Assembly (NCBI RefSeq): GCF_042477335.2
Contig: NC_091245.1
Coordinates: 87,210,501 to 87,274,500, forward strand
Origin: Ovis canadensis
Lineage: Eukaryota; Chordata; Mammalia; Artiodactyla; Bovidae
DNA length: 64,000 nucleotides
Direction of reading: 5' to 3'
A program made the translations under genes and the position numbers. Each line of letters opens with the position of its first letter. Position 1 is the stretch's first letter. Under the pieces are notes generated by a model that worked only from the letters and a program-made list of their open reading frames with translations, had not been told where the DNA came from and did no database searches. Below are positions 30,780-44,500 of the stretch, piece by piece.

Positions 30780-33700
30780 AATAAAGTCCAGTCTGTTTTA
30801 TTTCTAACCCAAATATTGCAAATATACAGAAAATTACCAGTACAAAGTTAAACACATCCAGATTTATTTACACAGTGCTAAAGAAATTTGAGTTTTATTT
30901 CCATTTTGTGGAACCTTATTCTGGGGTCTGGCTTTGTTGTGCAACTGACATAGGTCATTGAAACTTGATTATTCCACCTCACATGCAATTTTCTGTCCCA
31001 AGGGAACAGAAAACTTGGGTTTTTAGTGCACATGCAGTAATGATCTTAATACTGCTTTAGATTTGAGTAAGAAGGCTACCTGACAGCTTGGGGAGGAGGC
31101 AGAGAAGGTACAGAACCAAGAGGGACCACATGCTCAGACAGGGAACAGGAAACAAGAGAGGGATGGATACCAGGCACACATGGGGACCCTGAGCATATCT
31201 GTGCACGAGGATGAGGAAGGTACCATCAAAACCCTACCCTCCTCTCTAGACGTCCAAACACAGGAGGTGGGCAGAATCATCAGGAACGCTCAAGTCACGT
31301 GACCACAAACTGAGGGCATGCGGAGGATGAGAACTGCATTAAGGATTTGGGCATATCATTAACATGTACACTATACAGTTTATACATGTATATATGTACA
31401 CACACACACATATATATAGAAAGGTACAGATTAGTTTATGTTATTCTATATAAACAAGGATGCTTAAGAATGTACCGGTGTGAAAAAAAATGCACACAGT
31501 AAGTTGTTGAAGACAATTTCTAATTAGAGTTCTGATTCTTATTTGTTATAATGCAAAGTAACCAAGAAATCAACATATTCCTGCTATTTCAATCATCCTC
31601 CATGAGGGTGAGGCCTCAGCCCTCCTGGGGCAGGATGGTGTCCCTGGTGCAACCTGAGCTGGGCAAACTGGTGGCAGATAGAACAGTCTGGCCTCCCTAT
31701 CACTATCATGTGGAAATCTTAAACTTTGGTTTTTGTTTGAGAGACATGTAAGTCCATGTTTATCTATCTGCTTGAGGGAAGGTAGTAGCAAAGTTGAAAA
31801 GCAGAAGCTCTTCCTATTTTAGCAGTTCCAAGTATCCAGGTTAATGTGGGACAAGGGGGCGGTACCAACAGTGAGCAGGATGAGCTCCAAGCCACTGCAT
31901 ACAGAAGCAGAGCTCTTTAAAGCTCTCCTAAGAGGAAACAAGAAACTCTCTACTGCAATCATTTGCTTAGAAAACAAAAACTGCCTGCCACGTGGGGTGG
32001 ATGTGGACAGCCCTGCACCCCTCTATCCTTGTCCCATGGTGAAGGCCACGGGAGAACCAGCTGTGGTAGACGGAGCCAGTGGTGGCCAGCACATTACTGA
32101 TCTGCCAGGGATGAAAGGCCAGCTTCGGCATGCAGAGGCCCAGAGGTAAACCTAAGAATGAGACAGACACCCTGGAAAGCCTATTCAGAGGCAGATGACA
32201 AATTCTAAAGCTTTAGTTACAGCTAATCTATTAAATCTCCTGAGCCCAGCCTAGAACTGCCACAGTCCTCCAAACACTTTCACTCTTCTAAGTGGCGTTC
32301 CCATTCGATGATCAGCTTAGGTGTATGCATCCCTGGTCTCAGGTCTCACTGAAAACCAAAAGCCCTCTTAAGTCCAAGACACCTGTCCACAGAGCATGAA
32401 AGATGATGAGTTCACCACCTGGATTTCAGAGCTCAGATCACTCTGGACAGTCTGCTATGTCCAACCTACCTTATGATGACGCTAACTTCTACTACTGAAA
32501 CAATCCCTTTTGCTATTAAGCCTGACACTACACTTTATTTTCAGAGATAATGCTCCAACCTGACATCAGTAGGACAAATCAGAAATATTTTTTTCTTAGG
32601 AGCTATCATGGATCTATTAGGCTGTTTTCATCTTGGGCCAGGGACATACACTTGTGAGATGAGGAAGGCTGGCCAGCCAGGCTTGCTAGCAGTCCTCAAA
32701 CCGACTAAGCTCTCCAGCCAGTCATGGGTGGGGGACAGGGAAACGGAGAGGGTAACTCATCAGTGGAGACTCCATTCCCACACTCTTGAACCACCGTGAC
32801 CCTCAATGAGGTAAGGGGTGATTTCTAAACACAACTCAAGATTACCGTTACTTTTGCTTTCAGCCATGAAAAATTTCCTGTTTACTAAGGTGGCAAAAGA
32901 GCTCTCCATGATGCTCTGAAAGAAAGGCCACTGACCTGTGCCCTGAAGAACTGCAAGACGTTTCTAAGAAAGCAGCCTGCTCCCACCTGGCAGCAAGAGC
33001 ATCCATCAAAGTGCATGAGATCCGAAGACAATCACCATCACCACTCATGACTCACAGGGACCTGGACACCTTTACTCCATTTTTGTACCTCAGCTCCATC
33101 TCTAATGGGGATTACAAACCCTGTGTTGTTGTTTTTTTTAATCTCACAAGAATGCTGTGAGGTTCAAATGACACAATGCAAGTGAAAAAGTGCCATGAAA
33201 ACTACCAAGTTCTACAGGAACCCCAGATATCACTGTCCCGAGTCTTACACGGTTAGAGAAGAGTATTAACTCTCTTACATGTGAAACTAATCAAGAGAAT
33301 TAGTCGGCACATCTACTTCGATGGGTGTGTGTGGGGAGAAGAGTGCGTGGTCTAAGTAGGTCTTCTCTGGGCGTCAAATTCACATGGGGCAGGAGGTGAG
33401 GGTGAATGGGATGAAAGCTGAGACTTTTCAGTCATTTGTGAGCTGGTGTATCTTTGGAATTACTTTCAATTTAAAAACCTTACAAAAGGAATGAGATTTT
33501 CCTAAAAAACTAGTGCTCTCTGGCTCTAACAAATATGAACTGTCTTCACAAAAACTGCCTTTAGAGCTCCCTGACTTCCGTTAATCTTACTGCAGCTTCA
33601 GTTTCTCCAAAATTCTCCATCCACTCCCTCCCCTGCTTTCCCTACAGCTGTTGATCCATTCTGGTGAGAAGACAATTCACCCATCTGCTCACACATTCTG

Positions 33701-35193
33701 ACAAAAGTTCATTTGGCACATTTACTTTTTCCTGACTTTCTAGCCATAAAATGAACTAGCAGCAAAATGGCAGTTACCAAAGAATGTCCCCAGTCATAAT
33801 TATTGGGAGAAACTGTGACCAGCACAGTAGGTGTGCGAAGACTGAAAACGTACTGCTATGTTCGAGTACAGCGAACAGTCAAGCTGTGCTAAATGATGAC
33901 AGCTTTCCATCACTGTCTGGCCACCCAGAAATCCACCTTGCTACATTTTCTAATTTATGTCATTAAAAAAAAAAATGTCAAAGGGAACATTTTATTAAAT
34001 TTAAGATATGAACTTAATGTATCACACAAAACATCAATCTGCACTAGAAGTGTGTTTTTCAGTTGGTTTGGCTCAAAGTTTCAAGCCAACAGACTACTTG
34101 GAAAAGCTGGGGAAGTGGAGGGGTAAGGAGGAGAACTTGGTAACAAAACTGAACTTTTTTTTAAAGCCTGAATCTGAACACATGTCTAGTCACGGCTCCA
34201 TGTAGAGCAGCGACCTAAGAGGAAGCGAATAAGCAGCCACTCTAATGCTTCACGGATGAGTCGTCCTCAGAGGCTGTGCCGTGCATGCCACCAGCCGCTC
34301 CAGTGAAGAGGCTGCTCAGCCTGGGTACCCAGCTTTGAGCCCCATCCTTGAGCAAGCCCACTGGCACACACATAAGGCATGGCTTGAAAGATCTTGGAAG
34401 AAGCAAGAATTTCTCCTTTAATAGGTGCTAAATCTAGTCAGTTCTCTGCTGTTCCCTTCTTCCTGCCCCAAGTTAAAAATATTGCCCCTTAAGTTTTCCT
34501 GATTTAGTGTCTTGGAAGCACGTGTAAGTTAGTTGCCAAAGGGCAATTAACAAGGGTATTGCCTAATTAAACAGGGGAAAAGAAAAATCACTGTGGCCTA
34601 CCGCTCCTGAAAGAAATAACAAAAAGCAGTGAACTGTGTGAGGAGCTGGTGCGCACTATTCTTGGAGTGGGGCTGGCCCCAGAGGGAGAGAGGCTGCCCA
34701 GGCTGTGCCAGTCATCGCAGCCTCTCTGCTCATCTCTGCAGCTGCTTCATGGTGCTGGCACTGTCCAGGGACGGCACAGCCCAGGGATGGCACCGAGGGC
34801 TTCACGAGAGTTGATGACAAAGCTGGCCGGTGCCCTGGGGTAGGCGCCACACAAAACATGCGACTGTGGGGTTAGTGAAAAGTTCCCTTCAATTCCATTT
34901 CATTTCCCTTAAAAACCAAAACCAAAAAGGGCCCATACCTTGCAAAAACACAGAACTTGTAAAGTTAAAGAATTAAAAATTTCCCCTCTCTTCTTCGAGC
35001 CAACTGGCAAGAGTGTTTCGGGTCCCCACCCCACTATTTCTTTAGTGTAGGTCCTTTTGGCTTTGATGGAAGCAGCAGAAACAGAGCTGGGTCCTTCGCA
35101 ATGGGAAATTTATTTCCCTAAGTCGGAGCCACAGGGAGTGTAGGAGGTACTGCGGATCCATCATTCATACTCAGTCCCAGCTCTTTAGAGGAG
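30780..35193 (-). other. SORT1: SORT1 3' untranslated region
   Basis: About 4.4 kb follow the SORT1 stop without any SINE or LINE that I can recognise, in a window where such insertions occur every kilobase or so. A cluster of minus-strand AATAAA signals (30797-30802, 30863-30868, about 30894-30899) marks the likely distal end. The human SORT1 3'UTR is also several kilobases long. Nearer AATAAA/TAATAAA motifs (about 35108, 33990, 32535) could give shorter forms. A small CA/TA tract lies at 31385-31422. Confidence 0.75.
30797..30802 (-). terminator. SORT1: Likely distal poly(A) signal of SORT1
   Basis: AATAAA on the minus strand, last of a cluster of three within about 100 bases. Confidence 0.5.
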
Positions 35194-35556
35194 CTATTCC
35201 AGAAGGTCCTGAAAAAAAAGACATGGGCCATATTATTTACAGACCAAAAAAAAATCCCTAATCCTTATTTTGAAAGCCATTAGGTAGCTTCTGGGTTGGC
35301 CAAGTCTTAGTCATTAAGTTGCTGCTTCCAGCTTAAACCCTCTGTTGCTTCAAACATACCTTGGTCATAAGTAAAAAAAGAATCGCTCTTTTAAAAACTT
35401 CTGCACCACCCCTCAAGAAGAAACAGTCTCACCTCATCTGAGTCATCATGATAACCGCTTTTGTGAGTGTGGGAGGCCGTATCCAAAGCATCCACACCAT
35501 CCACACCATTAGCCTCTGCGTGCTGCTGGAGCACTGAGTATCGATGCACCAGGAAC
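35194..35556 (-). other. SORT1: SORT1 cytoplasmic tail, last two coding exons
   Basis: [18 protein letters not shown] carries the YxxPhi endocytic motif [13 protein letters not shown] then joins DLLE and stop. The GGA-binding acidic dileucine DEDLL is therefore assembled only by splicing across the 224-base last intron (35209-35432). The final coding piece is 15 bases including the stop. Confidence 0.95.
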
Positions 35557-38500
35557 CTGGGGGTGGAAACTGCTGTCAACCCTCAGGTGGTGAGGAAGAA
35601 TGCATTTCTTATAGGGCTGTGGACTTTCCAAGTTTTACACACTCATGGAATGAGTCACACATACAAGAAGCACAGCCTATAGTTAGCATATGAAAAATGG
35701 AAGGAAAGATTTGAGTCTGATGTTTCAGTAACGTCACTTCAACCAGTCAGTTTTCGCCAGCAGTAGGCTCTGCCCTTGGCTGACTTGTGGGTGTGACTGA
35801 TTCTGGTTCCTTACCTTCCACCACAGACGTATTTCTTCACAATGAGCACTCCTGCTATGACTGTGACCAGCATCAATCCCACAGTGGCCAGGATAATTGG
35901 AACAGAATTTGACTTGGAATTCTTGATAAATTAAAACACAAACACACAATCAATTTTGGGTGTGCATATTCCAGGACTGAATTCAAACAGGCTGCTCAAT
36001 TTCTCATTTCTCTGTTCAACGATCTGCAGTCTCTAGGCACCTAATGATGAAATGTTCCCAAACCCCTCAAGATGACCATCTCAGTGCTACCAGGAGAATA
36101 CCACAGCTGGCAGAGGGTAACTGAAACTTGAGCTGCCTTGAAGCTGTCAGAATAGTGCAAACTCCGGGGCTTTAATGTCGAAGTTACACTGGAAGCTATG
36201 GTAATTACCTAGATCAAATATAATTGTGGCTGTTCGCCATGACCACTGATTCTAAGTCTTGGCGCTTTTAAGGGTGAAGCAGAGAAGGAGACCGTGACAG
36301 TAAGTGGGTGAATGAATCTAGCATAGGGCCATCACCTGGGGAGGAGCTGTGCCAATGCTTTGTCAGGCAGGCCCTCCCATGATACCAAGATTCGTCTTTT
36401 AAATTTTCGTATGTTGTTATAAATAAGCTTTGTCATATTGTTGTTTGAGTGTGACCTACCTGCTTCTGGGTGGGAGATAGGGAGTGTGTGTTTTCAGTGT
36501 ATCCCAGAGGAGGCGGAGCTGGATTCTGGGACAAGCTGTGTCCCTGTGGGCGGGAGTCCTGTGCAATCACACACACAAACACTCTGAGGACAGCCACCAG
36601 GAGTGCAGGGCAGTGATGCAGAGAAGCAGGAGCTTGCCCCCAACAAGTACACACACCCACACACTCTTCTCCCCCTGCCTTCTTCCACCCCGTCAGGCCC
36701 TCAGTCCTGAGAAGGTTAGACAGGAGGGACTGCAGACTGCCCATCTCTCGATTTCCAGATTAGGAACCTGGGGTCCACAGTCTTCTGTTCCCAGTCACAC
36801 TGCTGGGCCAGTGCTTCTTTATCACGAGGGTTCCTCTTACCAGATCCCCATATCCTGGCCAGACAGCTCAGTGCTACAGATCTGGAATCAGCCCCAAACT
36901 TGCTTCTAAATCAAAACCAGCCACTTATTACCGCGGTGCAGGTTTTCCTTATGAACATACCTGACAGACTCGGCAGAGAGATCCCCACTAATTAGGGCCT
37001 CATGCCCTTCCCTTCCACATGTGCAAAACCCCAGCCCTTGATGGCAGGACTTGTTGAGTCTTTTTTCTAAGTGACTCTGAGCCTCAGAATTTTTCTCAAC
37101 CCTAAGCTTCTAAGACTTGGATAAATACTGAGCACCATTTTCCCTCCCCCAAAAAAGTTTACAGTAGATGAGCTTATTGTTGGCTTAAGTGACCATCCTT
37201 CCATCCTAACAGTTTCCTGTGCAACGGGAAACCTGCCATAAGTGGTCTGGCCACTTGTATTAGGTGATAAAGTTCTCGACACACTGCAACTTTGACCTTC
37301 CTGGCGGAACTCGAAACCCCACTTGTATCTACACTAGATCTACTTTAACACACCTGCTTTTCTGGACTCAAAAAGTTGCTTGTGCATTTCTTTTTCAAGT
37401 CTTTCACTTCTCGAACTGGATTCACGCCACCCTGGCATTTGTCTCCTGGGATTTTCCGGTACCTGAGGGGCAGAGAAAAGGTGTTGACAGAATACAAGGA
37501 TGCACTTCTGGATTCTTGCTCACTTCCTGAAAACAAGATTTGAAAAGCTGCAGAAAAACTTCTGGTCCTTACACCGTCTTTCAGGGCTTGGGGGAGATCC
37601 ACAGGGGTGTTGGGGGGATATGCTGTGTAGTTTCGGTCCTTGGACAGACCACACATCCCTTGCCATGCTGCATGACATGCCGACTTTCTGCCCTATGAGA
37701 CTGCCAGGGAAAGCCCGTCAGTATGCAGTATAGATACAGGGGAGGGGAGAGTCATCAGGGGAGTCGGCAGTCAGGCTCCTCTAGAATGGCACTCTCTGCT
37801 ATGGTGACTATTTACTTTTAAATTAATCAAAATTACTTCAGTTCCTCACTCCAGTGTCAACAGCCACAGAGGGCTAGGGGCCACAGCAGGTCACAGAGCA
37901 TTTACCCCATCACAGGAGGCTCTACCGGACAGTGATTTTCTACTCTCTCAAGTACTCGGAAGTGCGTGGAGGGCAATTTCTCCCTGCACAGGGGAAACGC
38001 AGGCCCGACACGGGAGGAGAAGCCGCCTCACCCGCTTGTCGTCAGGTGCTCTTCTCTTCCATACAAACAAAACTCGAGGTCGTGGCCCTTCAGTTCTGGC
38101 TGTTCCACACATTTGGAGTCATTTTCTGGACGGAAGTAGCCAAAATCACTGTAAGAACCAGCAAAAAATGTATCTTTCGAAGTTGCTGAAAGGAGGCAAA
38201 TAGCAGTGAAGGTTTTATGTGGGGCAGAGGATGGTTAATATTCCAGGCGTGGGTTGCCAGAAAGCAGCTAAGGAAGTCTGTGACATATAAAGAGGTCTCT
38301 TTAGGAACAAAATCACACAGACAGGGCTTAATTGGCAGGAGGTGCGGGGGCGGAGGGGGGGTGGGGGAATGGCTTATAGATTGGGCCTGGTGGACTGAGG
38401 ACTCAGTAGCTAGGAGGTTCCACATAGACAGCTCACGTTCAGGGAAGGGAAAGCGTGCAGTCTATAGGGGGTGGGGATACACGCAACTAAGACACAGAGA

Positions 38501-41500
38501 AACAGTGCGTCAGCCACAGACCTAAACGCATGGACACTTAGCAGTTCTTCCATCTCCAAATAACTCATTATGTCATACCCATGAGAGTGTATATCAAACC
38601 TTTCCTGCCTTCCCCACATCTGTGTCCCTCTCAGCTTCTTAGATGGTGCCTGACGCCAATGTGAACGCCCATCCCTGCCCTCCATCCCATCCCATCTCTC
38701 CATAGTGCTCTGCTTTCCCCAAAGAAAGGACATGCAGGGCCTTGGCACCTCGTGCCCCTAGGTGGGAGCTTGCTGCATGGACAGCGTGGAGGGGCCGCCA
38801 GTCCCCTCACCCTGCCACTTCTCCTTAGCCTGCACCTGTCCTCTTCCTTCACCACCCTCTCTCCCTTATTGGCCAACTTTCTCTTCTACTTGTTCTGTTT
38901 TACTCATTTACTTTTTATTCTCGGCATCTTGGCTTGAACCCCCCGCTGCAGCCTTGAAAATGAATGTCTGTGCCCCCGCAGGCCCACCAGTCACCCAGCC
39001 TTGGGGGCTTCTCTGTCTTGTCCACTCTGGGCCCGCTGGCACGCCGCTGTGCCACACCCGCTGCACCCAAGAGCTGCACTCATCTGTTTCTCTGGCCACT
39101 GTTGGCTCTGCTCTCTTCCTAACACGCAGGTGCAGACGTTGTCCAAGATTCTATTATTCGTTCTCTTACTCTGTATCTGCTCTCCCTTCGTGAGCTTAAC
39201 TACTGGCTGCAACTAAACTTCCAGGTTTGGACTTCCCTGGTGGTGCAGTGGAGAGGAACTCACCTGCCAACGCAGGGGACATGGTTTGATCCCTGTCTGG
39301 GAAGAGTCCACATGCCTTGGACCCACTAAGCATGGGAGCCACAACTACTGAGCCTGTGCTCTGCAACAACAGAAGCCACCTCAGTGAGAAGCCCGCAGAC
39401 TGTAATGGAGAGTAGCCCCTGCTCGCCACAACTGGAGAGAGCCTGTGCACAGCAACTAAGACCCAGCTCAGCCAAAAATACAAAGAAATAAAAATTTTAA
39501 AAAATTAATAAAACTTCCAGGTTCTACCTCTCTTGAGCTCTAATCCTACATTTCCAAATACTTGCTGAACACTGCCACATAAATCTGTTGACAGAACCTA
39601 AAAGAAACAAAAATGTTCAAAATGTATCATGTTTCCTCCTTTGTGCTGGCCTCTCCTGTCATTTCTTTACGTTTGTCCAGGGCGCTATCTTCCTGAGCAC
39701 CCCCGTCTGGACGCCCTCATTTCTTTCCTGTGACAGCCACGGCTTCCCCTCACAGCCTATCTTCCGGCATACTCTTTCTTTTTGAAAATTATTTATTTAT
39801 TTTGGGCTGCCCCGGATCTTTGTTGCGGCAGGTGGGCTTTGTCTAGTCGCGGCAAACAGGGGCTCCTGTCTGTTGTAACGTACGGCTCCTCACTGCGGCG
39901 GCTTCTCTCGTGGAGCTTGGCTCTAGGCGCCAAGGGCTTTAGTGGCTGCAGCATGTGGGCTCGGCAATTGTGGTGCACAGGCTTAGCTGCTCTGGGGCAT
40001 AAGGGATCTTCCCAGACCAGGGATTGAACCCATGCCTCCTGCATTGGTAGGTGGATTCTTCTCCACTGAGCCATCAGGGAAGCCCCAGCACAACCTTCCT
40101 GAGCGTGCTGTTGGGGGCCTAGGCTCACATCAGTCCACTGGCTTTAGTGATCTGCTTCTTTCCAGATGCACAGATCAAATCTTACAGCTCATCGGGGCTC
40201 AGCTCAGATGCCACCACCTCTACAAAGCCTCTCTGATCCAACTCCTTTTAGGTCTGGATGGAAGAATCTCTCCCTTCTCTAAATCCATAAGGTACTTACC
40301 ACTTTCTCTTTTCAAACATAATCATGTGACTCTTACCAGAAGAGTCTATAGTAAAATGTCTGTTCTCACTTTTGCACTACCCTGTGCATAACAAATATTC
40401 AAGGAATATTTGGTAAATATATAGATGCTGCTTGGACTTCAAGGTTTTCTGACAAATACTGAAGGGAGTGGGTAGGAAGAACAAGAGAAGACATCATGCC
40501 TCAAATAGCAAGGAGAAATTTCTGGCAAAAAATTTGTGTGTTCAATCCAAAATTCCAGGGACCACACCCTCCCCACTCACAAAGTATACATTCCTCAGGC
40601 ACGTGGGGTGTGTGTTCAGGCTCTGGGGTAGAACTAACTGCCGGGTTCACATCCCAGCTCTGTCACATGACAGCAAGTTAGTCATGACCCGCTGTACCTT
40701 TGTTTCTCCCTTTGTGAAATGTAAATAACCACAGCACCTATCTCAAGCGGCTGCTGAGAAGTGTAAGTTGCTTAGAACAGTGCCTGGCACAGAGGCAACG
40801 TTTAAAAACGTGAGCTGCTGTCATTATGACTATGTGATTATCAAATACAATATGTGCTCAGGGAGTCTAGATTTTAATGGTGGAATCTAATCTGTACCTA
40901 AGAATTAAAATATAGTGAGTGCTGTAAAAACACAGAGAGTGCAGTGGGAGCCTAGATGAGGAAAAACTGGGGAAGGCTTTAGGAGGCAACATCTGAGCTA
41001 AAGCATTAAAGGCCAAGGAGGAATTCACCAGGCTTGGGGGGTCAAGCAGCAAATGTGTAAAGACCTTCCAGGCAGGAGTAGCAGCATACACAGTGGCATG
41101 GAGCTCTGAAGCCGCAGAGGAAGTTTGGAAAACAGAAGTAGTTCAGGTGACTGAGAGTCAGCCTGTGTGCCATTAAGGGTGAGAGAGCCCTTCAGAGTCT
41201 GACAGTATCCACAAACTCCAGCCCTATTATAATATCCAAGTGACCTGAGTGCCATTTTCCCTTGTAGAAATAGAGAAGGGAGGACCCCTGGCCATTCCAC
41301 ATACAGATGTGAACACCACAGGAGGAAACACACTGGGTCAGACTGGGTTTTGTTCAGTCCCATACTCCTGTCACCTACAGTTCGGGGGAATACACTGTAG
41401 GAGCATAGGACTGCTATCTTCTTGTCTTCTTTTCCAAATCCACTTCTACCTCCCTGACAGCATCTTCTGCAGCTAACACGTTCCATAAGATTATTACCTG

Positions 41501-44500
41501 TGATGTGAAGTAGTTCCTCTTATTTGCCCTAAGCTAGGCTACCAAGGGACTCCCTTGCCCCTGTACAATCAACTAATCCTGTGCCAGCCACGAAACTAAT
41601 CCTTAAGCCTGGATGGTTCTGAACTCTAGGGGTCCACCATGATGGCTCCTGAGCCTTGATGGGATATAGAGACCAAACATTCTGATGTCATCTCCTCTCT
41701 CAGGACAGAGCCACACTCTCTCTGCCTTCAGTCCTGCAGACAACCCCAAAGCTAGCCCTACCTGCTGAACCCAGGCAATCAGGCTGTTTGCTAAAGCCCA
41801 GTTTCCTCTAAGCTCTCAGCTCCTGCCCTCTTCGCTTGGTGCTTCTGTCCTATCGCCTTCTCTCTCTACCTTCTTACTCTCATCCTCATTCTACACTCCT
41901 CTCCTCCCTCACACAGGTAAGTTAGGATTTCAGGGGTTGTTGCTGGTCCTGCACAATGATTAATGGTCTGATACAATAATGTTATTTGTCCAATTACTAA
42001 CAATTCTGCTTCCCTTCCTCTGTGCTTCAATTTCCTTGAGGAAAGAAGAAGCAACAGTTTTCCACTCTTGAGGAAAAAAGGGAAAAAAAGGACTGAAATA
42101 ATTTTCAACTGTCTTTTGCCTCCTCCAGCACAGGAAGTGGCTGACAGGGATCTGAGGGGTGCGGATACCAGAGGAAGTCCTCCAGGGAGCAGGGACAGAC
42201 GGACGGCTGCTTGGTCACAACATAGTTTCGACCATTCTGACAGACAGATGACTTGCGTAGCCGGAGGTATTGTTCTTTATAGCCTAAAATGCAGCCATCT
42301 CCATAATCTCCAGGGTCTGTAGAGTGAGCCAGCCAGATGGTATAGTCCTTCTCTTCACCTAAAAGAAAGATAGGCTCTTCAGGAAACTACTGAATCCACC
42401 CATGTGAGACAGCTGCCAGGCAACAGAAAGAAAGGAGAGGAAAAGTACAGATGTCTGACTTAACCTATTGTTTCACTTTGGAACTGCAAAAGAAAGTTGC
42501 ATTAGTGGGAGCCTACTAGCGATTGGCCTTTCCTCAAGCCAAGGGAGGAGTCTTTGCGGTTCATAGCCCATTTGAGTTTTAGGAAAAACCTTGTGCAGCA
42601 GGAAGGTGGATGGAGAACCTCTAAAGTTACTTCCAGACTGAGAGGCTGCTGTCTTTAAGTCTTGTACACTTGTGCTCTCGGTCAGGAGCTGTCAGAGATA
42701 AGCAACCAGATGTTTGCCTTTAGGGCAAGACGCCAATTAACCAAAAGTAAGGGTTTAGTTGTACTATGGGTGAGTATGCTTTGAAAGGAAGGGGAAACAT
42801 TCTCTTTCTAGTATTTGTGCTGATGAAGCAAGCACAAACATTCTCTAGTCTTTTAACTCTTGTTGACTGGCTTTCAAATGAAGACTGCTGATGACAGTCA
42901 ACCTGGCTCAGTGTGTCATATCATCCACTCCTGGAAAAATGACTCAAAGGCTGTGGCCTAAAGACTGTGGATTAGGCTTTTATCCTTTGGGATATGAAGA
43001 CTAGCACCCAGCCTGTTAAAGAGCAGTGCTTAACCAATCTTTTAATGATGTTAAACTTCAGGGATAACTAGAAGCTGCCTGCATCTGCAGAGGGGAAAAC
43101 TCATAAGCCAGCTCTTTTACAGTCTATTTAACGAATTTAGATTATAATGACTCTCTGGTTTTAAATCATTAAAACATCTTGTAGAAAAGGTCCAAACCAA
43201 GTGCTTCTACTTCCTGCAGGAGTCACTAAATTAACATGCTAAGGAAATGGGCCCCTAACACAGTCTAAAAAAGTCAGGACCAAAATTTAACCCAAGTATC
43301 TTGAAACTTTATATCTTCTTTCATATTATGCCAAGCAATCACGGGTCACAGGTGGTCACTTTTTGTCCAGTTTTTCTTTTATCCTTCTTATTTTCAATAC
43401 AGTGTCAGCATCTTTAGTACTGGGGGTCTGGGTTTGCTTGTGATTCTTTAGGAATACCGCAAAATGAACTTTTTAACTCCTTCTCTGAAGCCATTTTCTG
43501 GGTCTTTAACATGTCTTCCAGTTTGAAGTCACAGCATTCAGAAATGGTCAGTGTGGGCTTCTTGCCTGCTCAGGAGCCAGTCTAGAGTCTCAGTTGTGAC
43601 TGACATTCAAGCCAAACTCTTTGCATGAAAACTTCCTTACTTCAACATTTTAATAAATGACATAATCAATTAGATGTAACACATTTTCCTCTAAAGTTTC
43701 CTCTTTATAGTTCTGCTGTAACCAGCAGCGAAAAACCCTGAAGTCTTATGAAATAATTTTAGACAAACATAAACATGCATTATCCTTACAAGCAGAAAAG
43801 AACTTTCAGAAAATGCTACAGAGATCTAAAGTGCAAAACTAAACTCTTCTAGATATCCACATGCGGCTGGTGTGAATGGAGATTTACAGTAAGGGTGAGT
43901 GTAAAATATGCATCAGATTTAGAGGACTCAGAAGAAAAAGAATATAACAGATGGCCAAAAAGCACATGAAAAGATGCTCAACATCATTAATTATCAGAGA
44001 ATCAAAACTACAACGAGGTATCACTTCACACCAGCCAGAATGGCCATCATCAAAAAAAATCTACAAACAATAAATACTGGAGAGGGTGTTGAGAAAAGAA
44101 AACCCTCCTACACTGTTGGTGGGAATGTAAATTGGTGTAGCCACTATGGAGAATGGAATGGAGGTTCCTTAGAAGACTACAAATGGAACTACATGTGATT
44201 CTGCAATTTCATTCCTGGGCATATAACCAGAGAAAACCATAATCTAAAAGGATACAGGCACCCCTATGCTCACAGGGGCACACTGCAGTTCATACTGCAG
44301 CACCATTTATAAGAGCCAAGACAAAAATAAAAGCGTCAACAGAGGAATCGATAGATGCTGTGGTACGTATGTACTGTGCTGTCCGCAGTGTGTCTGTATG
44401 ATATGGCACATCACACGTAAATGGAAGATGTGGTGCACATAAACTATGAAGTATTACTCAGCCACAAAAAAGAATGAAAGGATGCCATCTGCAGTGACAT

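Larger units (their letters stand above)
28029..30780. other. MYBPHL upstream flank and intergenic stretch to SORT1
   Basis: Holds the MYBPHL 5' leader (extent unknown; no TATA box or CpG island seen), two MIRs (about 28535-28700 and 28795-29000), an AT-dinucleotide tract (29127-29162), a BOV-A2, and a weak MER5A-like piece near 29925-30000. The stretch 30040-30780 shows nothing I can name. Confidence 0.55.
38149..42168 (-). other. SORT1: SORT1 intron with CHR, L2 and MIR repeats
   Basis: Contains two CHR SINEs in opposite orientation, an L2 piece at about 40095-40420, a MIR, and a reversed L2 piece at about 40900-41130. The stretch 38200-39220 holds a G-rich patch (38335-38370) and otherwise nothing I can name; 41200-42100 likewise. 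Confidence 0.55.

Noticed and set aside
31380-31425. TA/CA-rich tract in the SORT1 3'UTR as a functional element
   Set aside because: It is an ordinary short microsatellite; nothing in the sequence suggests more.
41025-41486. Minus-strand 153-codon frame in a SORT1 intron
   Set aside because: It overlaps a reversed L2 fragment and has no recognisable protein; probably chance.
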